A stretch of 64,000 nt of DNA from Thereva unica (taxonomy: Eukaryota; Arthropoda; Insecta; Diptera; Therevidae): positions 62,001-126,000 of the forward strand of contig CATLJY010000875.1 in NCBI GenBank assembly GCA_949987705.1, given 5' to 3'. Both the position numbers and the translations under genes were made by a program. Below, in pieces: positions 23,749 to 34,396 of this stretch (positions within the stretch are counted from its first letter, which is position 1; the number at the start of each line of letters is the position of its first letter). The notes beneath the pieces are model-generated. The model did no database searches and was not told the DNA's origin. It was given only the letters and a program-made list of their open reading frames with translations.

Positions 23749-23968
23749 TGTAGCGGATGTAACCGCTGTCAATAAATAAATAAATAAATTCGATATTAAA
23801 AATCGAAAATGAACCTCGCGGAACATCCGGCTACAGAATACAATCAGTTGGACTGATCACGCTAAACCAACCGGTCACGAGTTAAAAATCGAGAAATAAA
23901 ATTGAAGTGTATTCCAAAATATTTGTTTTAATTATTTTAATGTGCAGGGATATTAAGACCCATCACAA

Positions 23969-23982
23969 TGGTGACCCCGACA
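23969..23982 (+). other. Gypsy primer-binding site
   Basis: TGGTGACCCCGACA directly follows the 5' LTR end. It begins TGG, complementary to a tRNA 3' CCA end, and resembles the binding site used by many insect gypsy elements. Confidence 0.7.
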
Positions 23983-25522
23983 ATTTAAAAATTAAAGTAA
24001 CTTTCATATAAAAAATAGTGATCGTAGTGCAAACAATATTAATAATTTCAAAAAATATAAATGCACAAAAGTAATTACATGTCTAACATGTCCAAAGGCG
24101 GTAAAAAATAAATCAAAATAAATTCAAGACTCAAGTGTACGTACATATATAACAAAAACGCCGCGAAACAAAAGAGTCACATGGCACAAAGCCAATGAAA
24201 ATATTTAAAAATCAGAAGCCCAACAAAATAATACAACAATGAGAAATTAAAAACACCAGGAAGCAACAAAAATGTATAAATATATATGGATGATTTGCAA
24301 ATCGCAAGAAATTTGAGGATTCATCGGCAACACCACGTGCATTAAAGCAACATCAACCCATCACAACCCCGTGGAAGCAACATGGAACATCTAATTAAAA
24401 TACAATTTAGAAATAAGATAAGTTTCATTCCAAATAAATATTAAAATCAAATAAATATTACATAAAAATTTTTTTTTTAAACATTTTAGGTACAAATCTA
24501 TAAAATGTAAAGGAAATTGTAATGGAAAAAAAATCAAGCTCAGAACAATAGACATGGCTTCATTCATTTAAACAAAGAAAGCAAAAGCGGCACAGAAATT
24601 AAACGTCGATACACAAAAGAAAATATATTAAAATATATATAAAATATATATTAAATATCACAGTGAGTAAAAAGCAATAAAAATAATTATACTAACACAT
24701 TTAAATTGGTACTATAATATTGAATAAAAAATTAAATAATAAATACAATTGATTTATTGCATTAAAAATTTTATTACTTTTGAACAAATACATTAAATAC
24801 AAAAATTAAAAAAAACAACTAGACAAATATGCCTATTTTCGTTTCGTTGTAATGTCCCGGTCCGTAGAAAACAATGCCGATACATATAGTGAAAATACAA
24901 TTTAACTTTAAATAGATTAAAATCATGTGAATACAAAAAATTTAACTAACTTAAAGTGCATTACAACAAAACAATCATACAAAAGTAACAAACACAAAAA
25001 ATTATTGTCTCACATTCAAAAACAATTTTTACATAATACATAGAAAGTATCTACTCTAATAACAAACGAAAATTAATAAAGTTCTTGCTAAGTTTTAGTG
25101 CCGGATAATAACTTTATTTGTTCCAAAAATATTTAATATAATTTGAAGTCTTTTGACGCTTGTCTTTTGGAAGTCTTTTTGAAGCTTACTTTGAATGAAT
25201 TCTGAAATCTGATTAATCAAACTGTTTGTAGAATATAAAAATATTTTGCATCAAGATTTAAAGCTCCATGAATATTTTGAAATATTTTCAAAATTGATTA
25301 GCATAGTTATACGTTAGAAACAATCGACTATTATCTTACTAAATAAAGTAAAATATTTATTTACGTGAGTTTTTCGGCTAGATTATATGCAAACTATTAT
25401 AATACTGCAAGCGATTGATTTGTCTTACATGTCCTAACGCAAAAAGCTAATACGTTCAAGCATTACAAACATTGTCCATAAAAATTAGATATCCAACGTA
25501 ATTAACGTCATAAAATTAAGAA

Positions 25523-26428
25523 ATGTCTAGCGACGATGAACCAAAACCTGATCAACATCCCCTTGTGGACATTACCGAACCAAATGATAGTTCTCCTGGT
25601 TATAAATTTCCAAATCAGCCACACATTACTTCAATAAAACTACCACCATTCTGGAATAACCGTCCAGATCTTTGGTTCTTACAAGTGGAGACACAATTTA
25701 AGTTCAAATGTATCACAACTGCTCAAACCAAATATGATTACCTTGTTTCTTCATTGCCGGAGGAAACCATGGAGATGGTTTCCGACTTTTTACTTAATCC
25801 ACCTCAGCAAGGGAAATATGATCTTTTGAAAAACTTAATACTAACTCGTTGTCAAGATTCTGAAGAAAGAAGGTTAGATACCTTACTTCATAAAGTAGAA
25901 CTTGGCAATTATAGGGCATCCGAACTCTTTAGGCATATGGAATCCCTAGCAGGAGGCAATAGCTTAGTCAACAAACCTTTATTACATAAACTATGGATGA
26001 ATAAGCTACCAACTTCAATGCAAGCATGCATAATTGCCATTCAACAATCAACCTCAGCGGAAGAAATTATGTCTGTAGCTGACAAAATTCATGATTCCAC
26101 TACAAGTACTAAAGTTTCGGCGTTAGAGCATACCGACCATAGTTCAAACAAGTCTCATACCGCAAGACTTACAAATTTGGTAGAAGATTTAAGTGAACGT
26201 ATAAAAACACTTGAAGTTAGGCTGTCTCGTCCAAGAAACCGTAGCTCTTCTAGAAATAAATATGTCAATAAGAATAAATCTTTTTCACGGCCACGATCTC
26301 AAACCAATTTCCAAAAACAACAAGACATTTGTTGGTACCACCAAAAATATGGGGATAAAGCACGCAAATGCTTACAACCTTGCAAAAAGAGAGGAAATAA
26401 CGAACCAAAGACAAAAAACGACGAATAG
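25523..26428 (+). CDS. Gypsy Gag (301 aa)
   Basis: Structural capsid protein of the gypsy element. The Met at 25523 follows a long leader. Residues about 35-190 hold the Gag capsid-like helical domain typical of insect mag/gypsy elements ([27 protein letters not shown]). A Leu-rich coiled region and a basic, Arg/Ser-rich C-terminus follow. One Cys/His cluster near the end ([14 protein letters not shown]) stands in place of a full CCHC knuckle. The frame is undamaged and ends inside the pol frame, linked by the frameshift signal at 26413-26419. Confidence 0.8.
   Translation: MSSDDEPKPDQHPLVDITEPNDSSPGYKFPNQPHITSIKLPPFWNNRPDLWFLQVETQFKFKCITTAQTKYDYLVSSLPEETMEMVSDFLLNPPQQGKYDLLKNLILTRCQDSEERRLDTLLHKVELGNYRASELFRHMESLAGGNSLVNKPLLHKLWMNKLPTSMQACIIAIQQSTSAEEIMSVADKIHDSTTSTKVSALEHTDHSSNKSHTARLTNLVEDLSERIKTLEVRLSRPRNRSSSRNKYVNKNKSFSRPRSQTNFQKQQDICWYHQKYGDKARKCLQPCKKRGNNEPKTKNDE
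26413..26419 (+). promoter_or_regulatory. -1 ribosomal frameshift heptamer A-AAA-AAC
   Basis: In the gag frame the codons read ACA AAA AAC, forming the slippery heptamer A AAA AAC ten bases before the gag stop. A -1 slip enters the pol frame exactly. The pol frame is open from here and its first in-frame ATG lies inside the protease region, so pol is expected as a Gag-Pol fusion. A downstream stimulatory structure was not assessed. Confidence 0.75.
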
Positions 26429-29400
26429 ACACATCGTCCGCGGCAACGAATGTGTGTAATAAATCACGCCGTCTGTTCATCTACGATAAATCAACGAAGA
26501 CTAATTATTTGATTGATACGGGTGCGGAAATATCAATCGTCCCAAAAAAATACTACCCAAAATCCAGTAAACAAACAGATTTTAAATTAGAAGCAGCAAA
26601 CGGTGCAAATATTTCAACCTACGGTTTCAAACAATTAACTCTGGATTTAAATCTACACCGGATTTTTGATCATACTTTCGTAATCGCTTCAATTGATTAC
26701 GCGATAATTGGTGCCGACCTATTATACAAATTCAACCTAATGGTCGACATACGAGAACGAAAATTAGTTGACAAAACTACCGCGCTATCAGTCAATTGCG
26801 TCTCTCGAAACGTAAAAACGATCACTCCAAAACTATGCCAAATACAAGGAGAATATGGATCGATTCTTAACGAATTTCCAACGCTAAAAACTCCACCCGT
26901 ATTTACATCAACCGCTCAGCACGACGTAGTGCATCACATCAACACTCAGGGTACGTTACCATCCGCACGTCCTAGAAGGCTTAACCCTGAAAGATACCAA
27001 GCAGCTAAAAGGGAGTTTGAACAAATGGTCAGATTAGGCATATGTCGCCCTTCCTCTTCTCATGTAGCCTCTCCCCTACACTTAGTCCCAAAGAAAGATA
27101 CACAAGATCTACGACCGTGTGGGGACTATAGACAGCTAAATGCCGCCACAATTTTTGATAAGTACCCGTTGCCAAACATTCAAGACTTCACAATGAATTT
27201 GAACGGCTGTACAATATTCTCAAAAATTGACCTTATCAGGGCATACCATCAGATACCTGTAGCACCGGAAGACGTGCACAAAACAGCTGTCACCACACCA
27301 TTTGGATTGTACGAATTTTTAAGAATGCCTTTTGGTGTCAAAAATGGGGCCCAGACTTTTCAAAGGTTCATCAACGAAGTCGTAGCAGGCCTTAACTTTA
27401 CCTTCGCTTACATAGACGACATTCTCGTCGGTAGCAAAAACCCACAGGAACATAAAGAACATTTGAGGACATTATTATCAAGACTGCAAAAATACGACAT
27501 AAAAGTCAATCCGGCCAAATGTATCTTTGGAGAGAAACAATTAACGTTTTTAGGACACGAAATATCCGAAAACGGCATAATACCTTCTCCAGAACGAATT
27601 AAAGCCATCTCAGATTTTGCAACTCCTACAACCTCCAAAAAATTACAGCGTTTTCTCGGTATGGTAAACTTTTATCATAGATTTTTACCAAATATTGCGG
27701 AACTATGCGCACCACTATACGATTGTCTAAAAGAATGTTCGACCAAGAAAAAATCAAAACCAAAGTTAACATGGTCTGACACACAACAACACGCGTTCGA
27801 TAACATAAAAAAACACTTAAAAAACTGTGTCCTCTTAGTCCACCCGGACCCGAGCGCGAAAGTAAGCTTATGGGTTGACGCATCACAAGACGCGGTAGGC
27901 GGTGTGTTACAACAATATACCGATGGCAAATGGCAACCTTTAAGTTTTTTTTCCAAAAGGTTACAAGAACGTGAACGAAAGTATTCAACTTTTGACAGAG
28001 AGCTTCTTGCAGCCTTCCTAGCAACTAAAAAATTTCGATACTTCATCGAAGGAAAAAACTTTACTATATACACTGACCATAAACCCCTAACAAAAGCAAT
28101 TTGTTCAAAATCCGAAAAAAGCTCGAGACAAACAAACCAATTGGACTACATCTCCGAATTTACCAACGACATACGATATATAAAAGGCTGCCGCAATATT
28201 GTAGCAGACACACTTTCCAGAGCACATATTGATGCAATCAATGACTTAAAGCTTGACATAAAAACACTAGCGCAGGAACAAGAAAAGGATGATCAGCTAA
28301 AGGAAATTCTGTCCAACCAAAAAACAACAATAAAAAATTCCTTTACACTCAAAAACATTTACGTTCCAATAGAAGAACATAACATATGGTGCGAAATCAA
28401 CACAGGTACGAATAGGCCATACGTTCCCAACTCTCTCCGCAGAATTATTTTCGATTCCCTACACTGCTTGGCGCATCCAGGCGTCAGAGCTACAAGAAAA
28501 CTGATCTCCTCCAAATATTTCTGGCCACAAATGAACGGTGAAATCAACCGTTGGGCGAAATCTTGCATTCCGTGCCAAAAATCAAAAATATATAGACACA
28601 CGCTATCACCCCACGGAAAGTTTAACGTTCCTACAGGGAGATTCGAACATGTCCACTTGGACATAGTAGGACCTCTTCACCCTTCCAACGGCTTCAATTA
28701 CATTTTAACAATCAAAGATAGATTCTCACATTGGCCTGAGGCTATTCCAATCAAGAACATGACAGCAGCCACAATATGTGAAGCATTCCTGCATCAATGG
28801 ATTTCTCGGTATGGAGTCCCGAAAACACTCACAACAGATCAAGGTACCCAGTTTGAGTCCTCTCTGTTCAGCGAGTTGTCTAAAATATTAGGCATGCACC
28901 GCATTCGGACGACGACATACCACCCACAATCAAATGGCCTCATAGAACGCTTTCACCGCCACTTTAAAACGGCAATACGTGCCACTGGTGATCCTAAAAA
29001 TTGGTATCACAATCTACCATGGATACTCCTAGGTATCAGATCGGCAGTCATGGAAGATTTTGGCACATCTCCAGCGCAATTGTTATACGGACAAGAATTA
29101 CGGTTACCAGGCGAATTCATCGCCTCAGAAGCCAAAACCGAAACAAAGATAACAAACACCTTAGCGTCTCAAATTCAACAAACAGTAGGCAAAGTAATTC
29201 CTCAATCTATTAGATTTCGCAAACAAAATAATATCTTCGTACCGCGCGAGTTAAAAACAACTTCTCACGTTTTTGTAAGGGACGAAACTAAAAAAGGTAG
29301 CTTGCACGCCCCCTATACAGGACCTTACGAAGTGTTACAACGAAACGAAAAAGGTTACTTAATTAAAAAACAAGATAAAAACTGTTTAATATCAATAGAT

Positions 29401-29499
29401 AGGTTAAAACCCGCTTTCGTTTTAAATGAAGACATGCCTATTGTTAAAAGAAATACAAGATCAGAACATAATAAAAAAAGAGTTACCTTCAACATTTAA
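26420..29499 (+). CDS. Gypsy Pol: protease, RT, RNase H, integrase
   Basis: Expressed by -1 frameshift from gag. Domains in order (counting from 26452): aspartic protease with [12 protein letters not shown] (residues about 22-33), reverse transcriptase (about 165-370) with [30 protein letters not shown] and the YIDDILVG box, RNase H (about 465-590) with [11 protein letters not shown] and YTDHKPL, then integrase with an H2C2 zinc finger (about 670-710: [13 protein letters not shown]...CIPCQKSK) and the D-D-E core ([19 protein letters not shown], then [13 protein letters not shown]). No stop or frameshift interrupts about 1015 codons, so it could be functional if the element had a 3' LTR. There is no env frame after it. 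Confidence 0.9.
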
Positions 29500-30100
29500 T
29501 TTAATAAAAAATTTCAAAATCTCTATTTACAATTTTCTATATAATTATAATTCTAATTACATACATATTTACAATTTCTATATAATTTTTACATAACAAA
29601 ATAAATAATAACGAAGTAATAAATAATAACGAAATAATATTATACGACAAAGAAACTATGAATTATATAAACAAAATTACAATAAAACAAATAATAATTA
29701 GGAAATATTAGGTAATTCTATCTTTTAACTTACAACTCTCCGATGACCTCGATTTTTAAATATGTTATTTTTGGGGTCATTCTGAGTACGCTGATATATA
29801 TATGTAGGGCGCGCTCTCGCCTCCTTCATATTGTTTTTTGGGTTCAAAGGTTGTCACCCAAGCCTGACTGGGTAGCTTTTAAGGTGCAAGTCTCCGATGA
29901 CCTTGATTTTGGGATATGTTGTGGGGTGACATGCTGATGACAAATATATAAAAATGACAGCGACGGGAGGAAATAAGTAGCAGGAGATAGGGGGAGTTAA
30001 ATTAAAAAAGGAGTTTGATAAAAGAAAACGAAATAATTAATATTCCGCAACCGCAGGTCATTGCACTGATTGATAATTATATGGGAAACAGCTGTAGAGA
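29500..30100. other. Junction segment between gypsy pol and the PPP1R15-like gene
   Basis: 29500-29720 is very AT-rich. Two imperfect direct repeats follow (about 29735-29785 and 29888-29940), sharing CTCCGATGACCT, GATTTT and ATATGTT blocks about 155 bp apart. A TATATAAAA box lies at about 29945-29953, in position to serve the gene at 30101. No other gene is seen. This is the left border of the virus-like block as far as I can place it. Confidence 0.4.
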
Positions 30101-30325
30101 ATGAGGAAAAGAGTTCGATTTACATTAACACCTGAAGTACACATCATACATGTGTGGGACTTTGCATACCGAGCCAGCCGTATGGGGCAATGGCATATAT
30201 GCGCTGCCGATAGATGTCGATTTCAGCAGAGAATCCTCAATACAGGCGAAATTCTGAAGCATATATTGAATCAGCATCATCGTGGGATAATATATAATAG
30301 CAGATTTGCGAACACACGATCCTGA
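30101..30325 (+). CDS. PPP1R15/GADD34-like eIF2alpha-phosphatase adaptor, minimal (74 aa)
   Basis: The family recruits protein phosphatase 1 to eIF2alpha and restores translation when eIF2alpha kinases are active. The short protein consists almost only of the conserved core. A PP1-docking Lys-x-Val-x-Phe motif (residues 3-7) is followed at the family's usual distance by Trp19, Arg24, Arg27, Gly29-x-Trp31, Asp37-Arg38-x-Arg40-Phe41 and Arg44-Ile45, the helix that contacts the actin/eIF2alpha substrate complex. The long N-terminal part of the cellular proteins is missing, as in small versions carried by several large DNA viruses. The frame is intact; poly-A signals follow at about 30436-30452, and a TATA box lies about 150 bp upstream. 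It could be viral or a retrocopied, shortened host gene. Confidence 0.75.
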   Translation: MRKRVRFTLTPEVHIIHVWDFAYRASRMGQWHICAADRCRFQQRILNTGEILKHILNQHHRGIIYNSRFANTRS

Positions 30326-30509
30326 GCATATAAAGATGCCTCTCTCACAGCGGACCCTGTGCTTTGCAAAATGTTTACTTGCTGCAATACCACAGCGACG
30401 TCGCTGGGTTATTCTAATTTGTTCAAAAAATATGCAATAAATAAATAAAATAAAATTAATTTGTTTGGTTTATATTAAAACTTATTTACATATGTACATA
30501 CATGAAGAC

Positions 30510-31541
30510 TTAGTCAATATGTAGGAAATCGTCACTCTTTAGTGTATACTGATGAGCAACCTCAGTAAGGAACGCAGTCAACCTGTCCGAGTACGTGAAG
30601 GCACGTTTGAAGAGGAACTCAGCAACATATAGATGGTAGTGACGACGAACAACACCGTAAACAGGGATGTTATCGTGTAAATCTCTCCACAATCGCTCAA
30701 TACTCTGAGTATGGGCCTGCGTAATCGGGTCAACAAAAATGAGACGATGATTTACCGTCAAATGATACCAACCATGCCTACGTAGTTTTCGGTAGCCCGG
30801 CCATGAGTCCGACATTATTGTAGTCCCTGGACGAATGTGACGTTGTATACTTCGTATCAAGGTGAGATAGGAGCGATCGGGGACAGGTACTATAAAGCAC
30901 TGTTTAGTAGCTACATCTATTCCCCCGAACACCCAATCTCCACCTAACATCCGCCCTTGATTGTATTTGCGGTGGCCCCCGATCTTGGTCTCGTCAATGT
31001 GGACTGTGTGACCGGGGCCGCCAATACGAGCGGTATTACTCTTAACCCATGTATGGCAAATCTAGAATAAATCAGAGAAAGTGAGAGAAGAAATTTAATT
31101 AATCGAGAATGAAAAAAGTACCTTTCGACATTTATTTATCCAGTGAGAGGCTGTTGTAGGGCAGACACCGACATCTTCAACGATCTTGTTATGGTGTGGT
31201 GGCCGATGGTTAAGAAAAAGGTAGATCAAGTGGCACGCGGTGTCAAGTGATAAGTGCGAACCTTCAAAAACCGTACCGTGAAGAGCTGATATTCGTGTGT
31301 TGCACCAGACCCGGCGTGCCTTTTGTTTGCGGCGACGAATGACTTGCGATGATCCACATGACAATTGCAACGTATCGCGTGAAAAATGCATCTCAGAGCC
31401 ACATTTGAAGCAGATAAGCTCATTTCGGATCACTTTTACTCTAATTAAATATTCTAATAGCATATCTCTGCTATCGATTAAACGATAAAATTCACGAGAA
31501 TTCATTTTTAAAACTAAAAAATTTAATAAATTAACCGACAC
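30510..31541 (-). CDS. Merlin/ISXO2-type DDE transposase with one 60-bp intron
   Basis: Two minus-strand exons (31541 or 31505 to 31122, then 31061 to 30510) are joined by a GT-AG intron at 31062-31121. Splicing keeps the frame across the catalytic start. Exon 1 holds an N-terminal zinc ribbon (CFKCG... with later Cys) and a helix-turn-helix-like region. Exon 2 begins just before HTVHIDETKIGG (first Asp), then FGGIDVATKQ, IMSDSWPGYRK (second Asp) and HTQSIERLWRDLH (third acid), the order seen in IS1595/ISXO2 and eukaryotic Merlin transposases. No stop interrupts it. I did not find clear terminal repeats, so it may be an intact but unbounded Merlin, or a captured gene in the viral block. Met 31505 fits the family start better than 31541. 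Confidence 0.8.
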
Positions 31542-31693
31542 GACGTGTTATCTAGCGCAAAGAAAGTCGCAAGACTGACGATTATCATTTTCGATATCGA
31601 TGCCAAATTTTTAAATTCTCCCCAGCATTTATTTACAACGGGATATCAAAGCGGCAAAAAAATACAGTTTGCCTATCTCTAACAACAATAGAA

Positions 31694-32101
31694 ATGGCTT
31701 GTTGCGTAGTGTGCATCATCTTGCTGACGATGACCGACTCGGACTCGCTGCCGGGCTCAAGGATGGCCGATACGCCCAGCTTTCGCATGATGGGCTCCAA
31801 ATCTAGCTCGATAGCCAGGTCGAGCAAATCCAACCTGCCGCAGGGCCGGCGCGAGTTTGACGAGTACGAGGCGGTCGATTTGATACGCCGGCATTTGCGA
31901 GCCAAGCTCGAGTTGCCGGAAGAAGCTGATGAGCGGGGCACTGTGGCAGCAAGCACCGAGAAGCGGGTGTACGCGTTTCTGAAGGCGCTCGCTAGCCCCG
32001 AAACGGGCATCGAGATGGCCGTCAACGGAATGACTGCGGTGGCACAGAAACTGGCTGGCCGAGCGGCTGGGACGGGCGAGGTTTACGCGCACCATAATTG
32101 A
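31694..32101 (+). CDS. Hypothetical protein, helical (135 aa)
   Basis: This is not recognised. The frame from Met 31694 has a short hydrophobic start (about residues 2-13), a Ser-rich stretch, and a helical domain (about 50-125) with alternating charged and Ala/Leu residues. G+C content and third-position G/C use resemble the virus-like genes to the right and not the TE region to the left. It ends at the first unit of the family-A repeats. The overlapping minus-strand frame 31757-32215 runs into repeat sequence and is judged a shadow. Confidence 0.45.
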   Translation: MACCVVCIILLTMTDSDSLPGSRMADTPSFRMMGSKSSSIARSSKSNLPQGRREFDEYEAVDLIRRHLRAKLELPEEADERGTVAASTEKRVYAFLKALASPETGIEMAVNGMTAVAQKLAGRAAGTGEVYAHHN

Positions 32102-33185
32102 GATTGGGATGCAACTCCAAGATGGCGAGTTTGCGACGCCGCTTGTTGCGACTCGGGTGGTCTTATCGCCAAATGGGCCACGATGAAAGAAGTGCCTTGT
32201 TTGTTGATGGGTCACCTCTAGATTGCAACGTGATACGGACCACTCCAGATTTCGCGCGACTCGACCGGCCTTATCGCCTCGCCGGGCTTTTCATACAATG
32301 TTGCGACTCTGTCGATCTAGTTATATTTTTTAACAATAATATTCGCTGGTCTTATCGCCAAATGGGCCACGATGAAAGAAGTGCCTTGTTTGTTGATGGG
32401 TCACCTCTAGATTATAGCTATCACCACTCGAGAGGAAGCTGAGGGCAATTAATTGCAACTCGAGCGTTCCTATCGTTGTTTGTTTGTCTAGATTGTAATG
32501 TGAAACGGAACACTCCAGATTTCGCGCGACTCGACCGGCCTTATCGCCTCGCCGCCGCTTGTTGCGACTCGGGTGGTCTTATCGCCAAAAGGGCCACGTT
32601 GAAAGAAGTGCCTTGTTTGTTGATGGGTCACCTCTAGATTGCAACGTGATACGGACCACGCGGCTCCGATGGATGCGTGTGGGCGACTCGACCGGCCTTA
32701 TCGCCTCGCCGGGCTTTTCATACAATGTTGCGATCTAGTTATATTTTTTAACAATAATATTCGCTGGTCTTATCGCCAAATGGGCCACGATGAAAGAAGT
32801 GCCTTGTTTGTTGATGGGTCACCTCTAGATTATAGCTATCACCACTCGAGAGGAAGCTGAGGGCAATTAATTGCAACTCGAGCGTTCCTATCGTTGTTTG
32901 TTTGTCTAGATTGTAATGTGAAACGGAACACTCCAGATTTCGCGCGACTCGACCGGCCTTATCGCCTCGCCGCCGCTTGTTGCGACTCGGGTGGTCTTAT
33001 CGCCAAAAGGGCCACGTTGAAAGAAGTGCCTTGTTTGTTGATGGGTCACCTCTAGATTGCAACGTGATACGGACCACGCGGCTCCGATGGATGCGTGTGG
33101 GCGACTCGACCGGCCTTATCGCCTCGCCGGGCTTTTCATACAATGTTGCGATCTAGTTATATTTTTAACAATAATATTCGCTGCG
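32102..33185. repeat. Repeat family A, left array (hr-like)
   Basis: Repeats share the blocks CTCGACCGGCCTTATCGCCTC, GGGCTTTTCATACAATGTTGCG, GTGCCTTGTTTGTTGATGGG and TTGCGACTCG. A near-perfect 418-bp tandem duplication occupies 32343-32760 and 32761-33178. The same blocks recur at 38860-39430. No protein frame is conserved through the units, so I treat it as non-coding, comparable to homologous regions of baculoviruses. Confidence 0.8.
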
Positions 33186-33407
33186 AATGTCTAAATTATA
33201 ATATTCAAAATATAAAAACTTGAATATACAATTTAATTACTTATTAAGGAATGTGCACATGGGTGCCATCTATAGTGCTCGCTGCACATATTTTTTGTGC
33301 GATTATTGCCCACCCAAGACGCGCTGCAAGAAATGCAAGAGAAAAAACATATTTGAGAATCGGTACGTCTGCGATGGCGGATTTGCGACGATTGTAAGCA
33401 AACAACT

Positions 33408-34232
33408 ATGAGATGCAACATTATTGTAAATATCCTGTCAGCCCTGCTAGCATTGTTTGTAATTCAATTAATATATGTGGCAATTTTCATCGAAACGCGA
33501 TCTCCCACCGCTGCCACTATCGACACCACGGCCAGCATCAAGGCGGCGGCCGGGGGCGATGACGTCACCATGCCACCCAGTAGGACCCCCACCACTTCCG
33601 CTGATAATAAAATGCAACTCATCAACTCCGAGGGCAAGATTGTCACCATGCCACCCAGTAGGACCCCCACCACTTCCGCTGATAATAAAATGCAACTCAT
33701 CAACTCCGAGGGCAAGATTGTCACCATGCCACCCAGTAGGACCCCCACCACTTCCGCTGATAATAAAATGCAACTCATCAACTCCGAGGGCAAGATTGTC
33801 ACCATGCCACCCAGTAGGACCCCCACCACTTCCGCTGATAATAAAATGCAACTCATCAACTCCGAGGGCAAGATTGTCACCATGCCACCCAGTAGGACCC
33901 CCACCACTTCCGCTGATAATAAAATGCAACTCATCAACTCCGAGGGCAAGATTGTCACCATGCCACCCAGTAGGACCCCCACCACTTCCGCTGATAATAA
34001 AATGCAACTCATCAACTCCGAGGGCAAGATTGTCACCATGCCACCCAGTAGGACCCCCACCACTTCCGCTGATAATAAAATGCAACTCATCAACTCCGAG
34101 TTAAAGTTTATCGGCACCAACACCACCGAAGTTATCAACAGGGATCAGGGATCAGTCGTGATTAAAAACAATAACAAATCGCACCCATACAAGCGGTTCG
34201 TGGGATTCGTCCAAAATTGCGTGCCCAAATAA
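33408..34232 (+). CDS. Membrane-anchored protein with seven 26-residue repeats (274 aa)
   Basis: Not recognised by family. Residues about 5-27 form a single hydrophobic membrane segment after a short N-terminus, then a Thr/Ala-rich linker. Seven identical or nearly identical 26-residue units follow (nucleotides 33569-34101, 78 bp each; key features MPPSRTPTTSADNK and a QLINSEG end), then a unique 40-residue basic C-terminus with one Cys. The layout suggests a type II or signal-anchored surface protein with a repetitive stalk. GTAAG lies ten bases upstream of the ATG. Because the unit is a multiple of three, long antiphase frames exist on both strands; they are shadows. A second ATG five bases downstream is out of frame. 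Confidence 0.65.
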   Translation: MRCNIIVNILSALLALFVIQLIYVAIFIETRSPTAATIDTTASIKAAAGGDDVTMPPSRTPTTSADNKMQLINSEGKIVTMPPSRTPTTSADNKMQLINSEGKIVTMPPSRTPTTSADNKMQLINSEGKIVTMPPSRTPTTSADNKMQLINSEGKIVTMPPSRTPTTSADNKMQLINSEGKIVTMPPSRTPTTSADNKMQLINSEGKIVTMPPSRTPTTSADNKMQLINSELKFIGTNTTEVINRDQGSVVIKNNNKSHPYKRFVGFVQNCVPK

Positions 34233-34396
34233 AAGGCCGTAGCACATCGTGTTAAATAGTTCGTCCAGCCAAGATCACGGGCAAAGGTGGTTGTTCCCGC
34301 AAGTTGCCCAGATCAAGTTGGGAATTATTCATTTATAATAGCGATAATTTAGTTCAGTCGCATAGTGCCGGGTTGCCCGCAGTTATCCCGCGTATA

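Larger units (their letters stand above)
23749..29499 (+). mobile_element. Gypsy-type LTR retrotransposon lacking a recognisable 3' LTR
   Basis: A primer-binding site TGGTGACCCCGACA at 23969-23982 follows a probable 5' LTR that ends in CATCACA at about 23967 (its start near 23749 is a guess). A 1.5-kb leader precedes gag (25523-26428) and pol (to 29499). Both frames are intact. Sequence from the 5' LTR region (for example CCTCGCGGAACATCC at about 23815) is not repeated downstream of pol, so the 3' end was lost or the element is truncated against the following segment. Confidence 0.8.

Noticed and set aside
33464..34138. Long antiphase frames on both strands over the 78-bp repeats
   Set aside because: They follow from the repeat length being a multiple of three. 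Only the frame with an N-terminal membrane segment and a unique C-terminus is kept.
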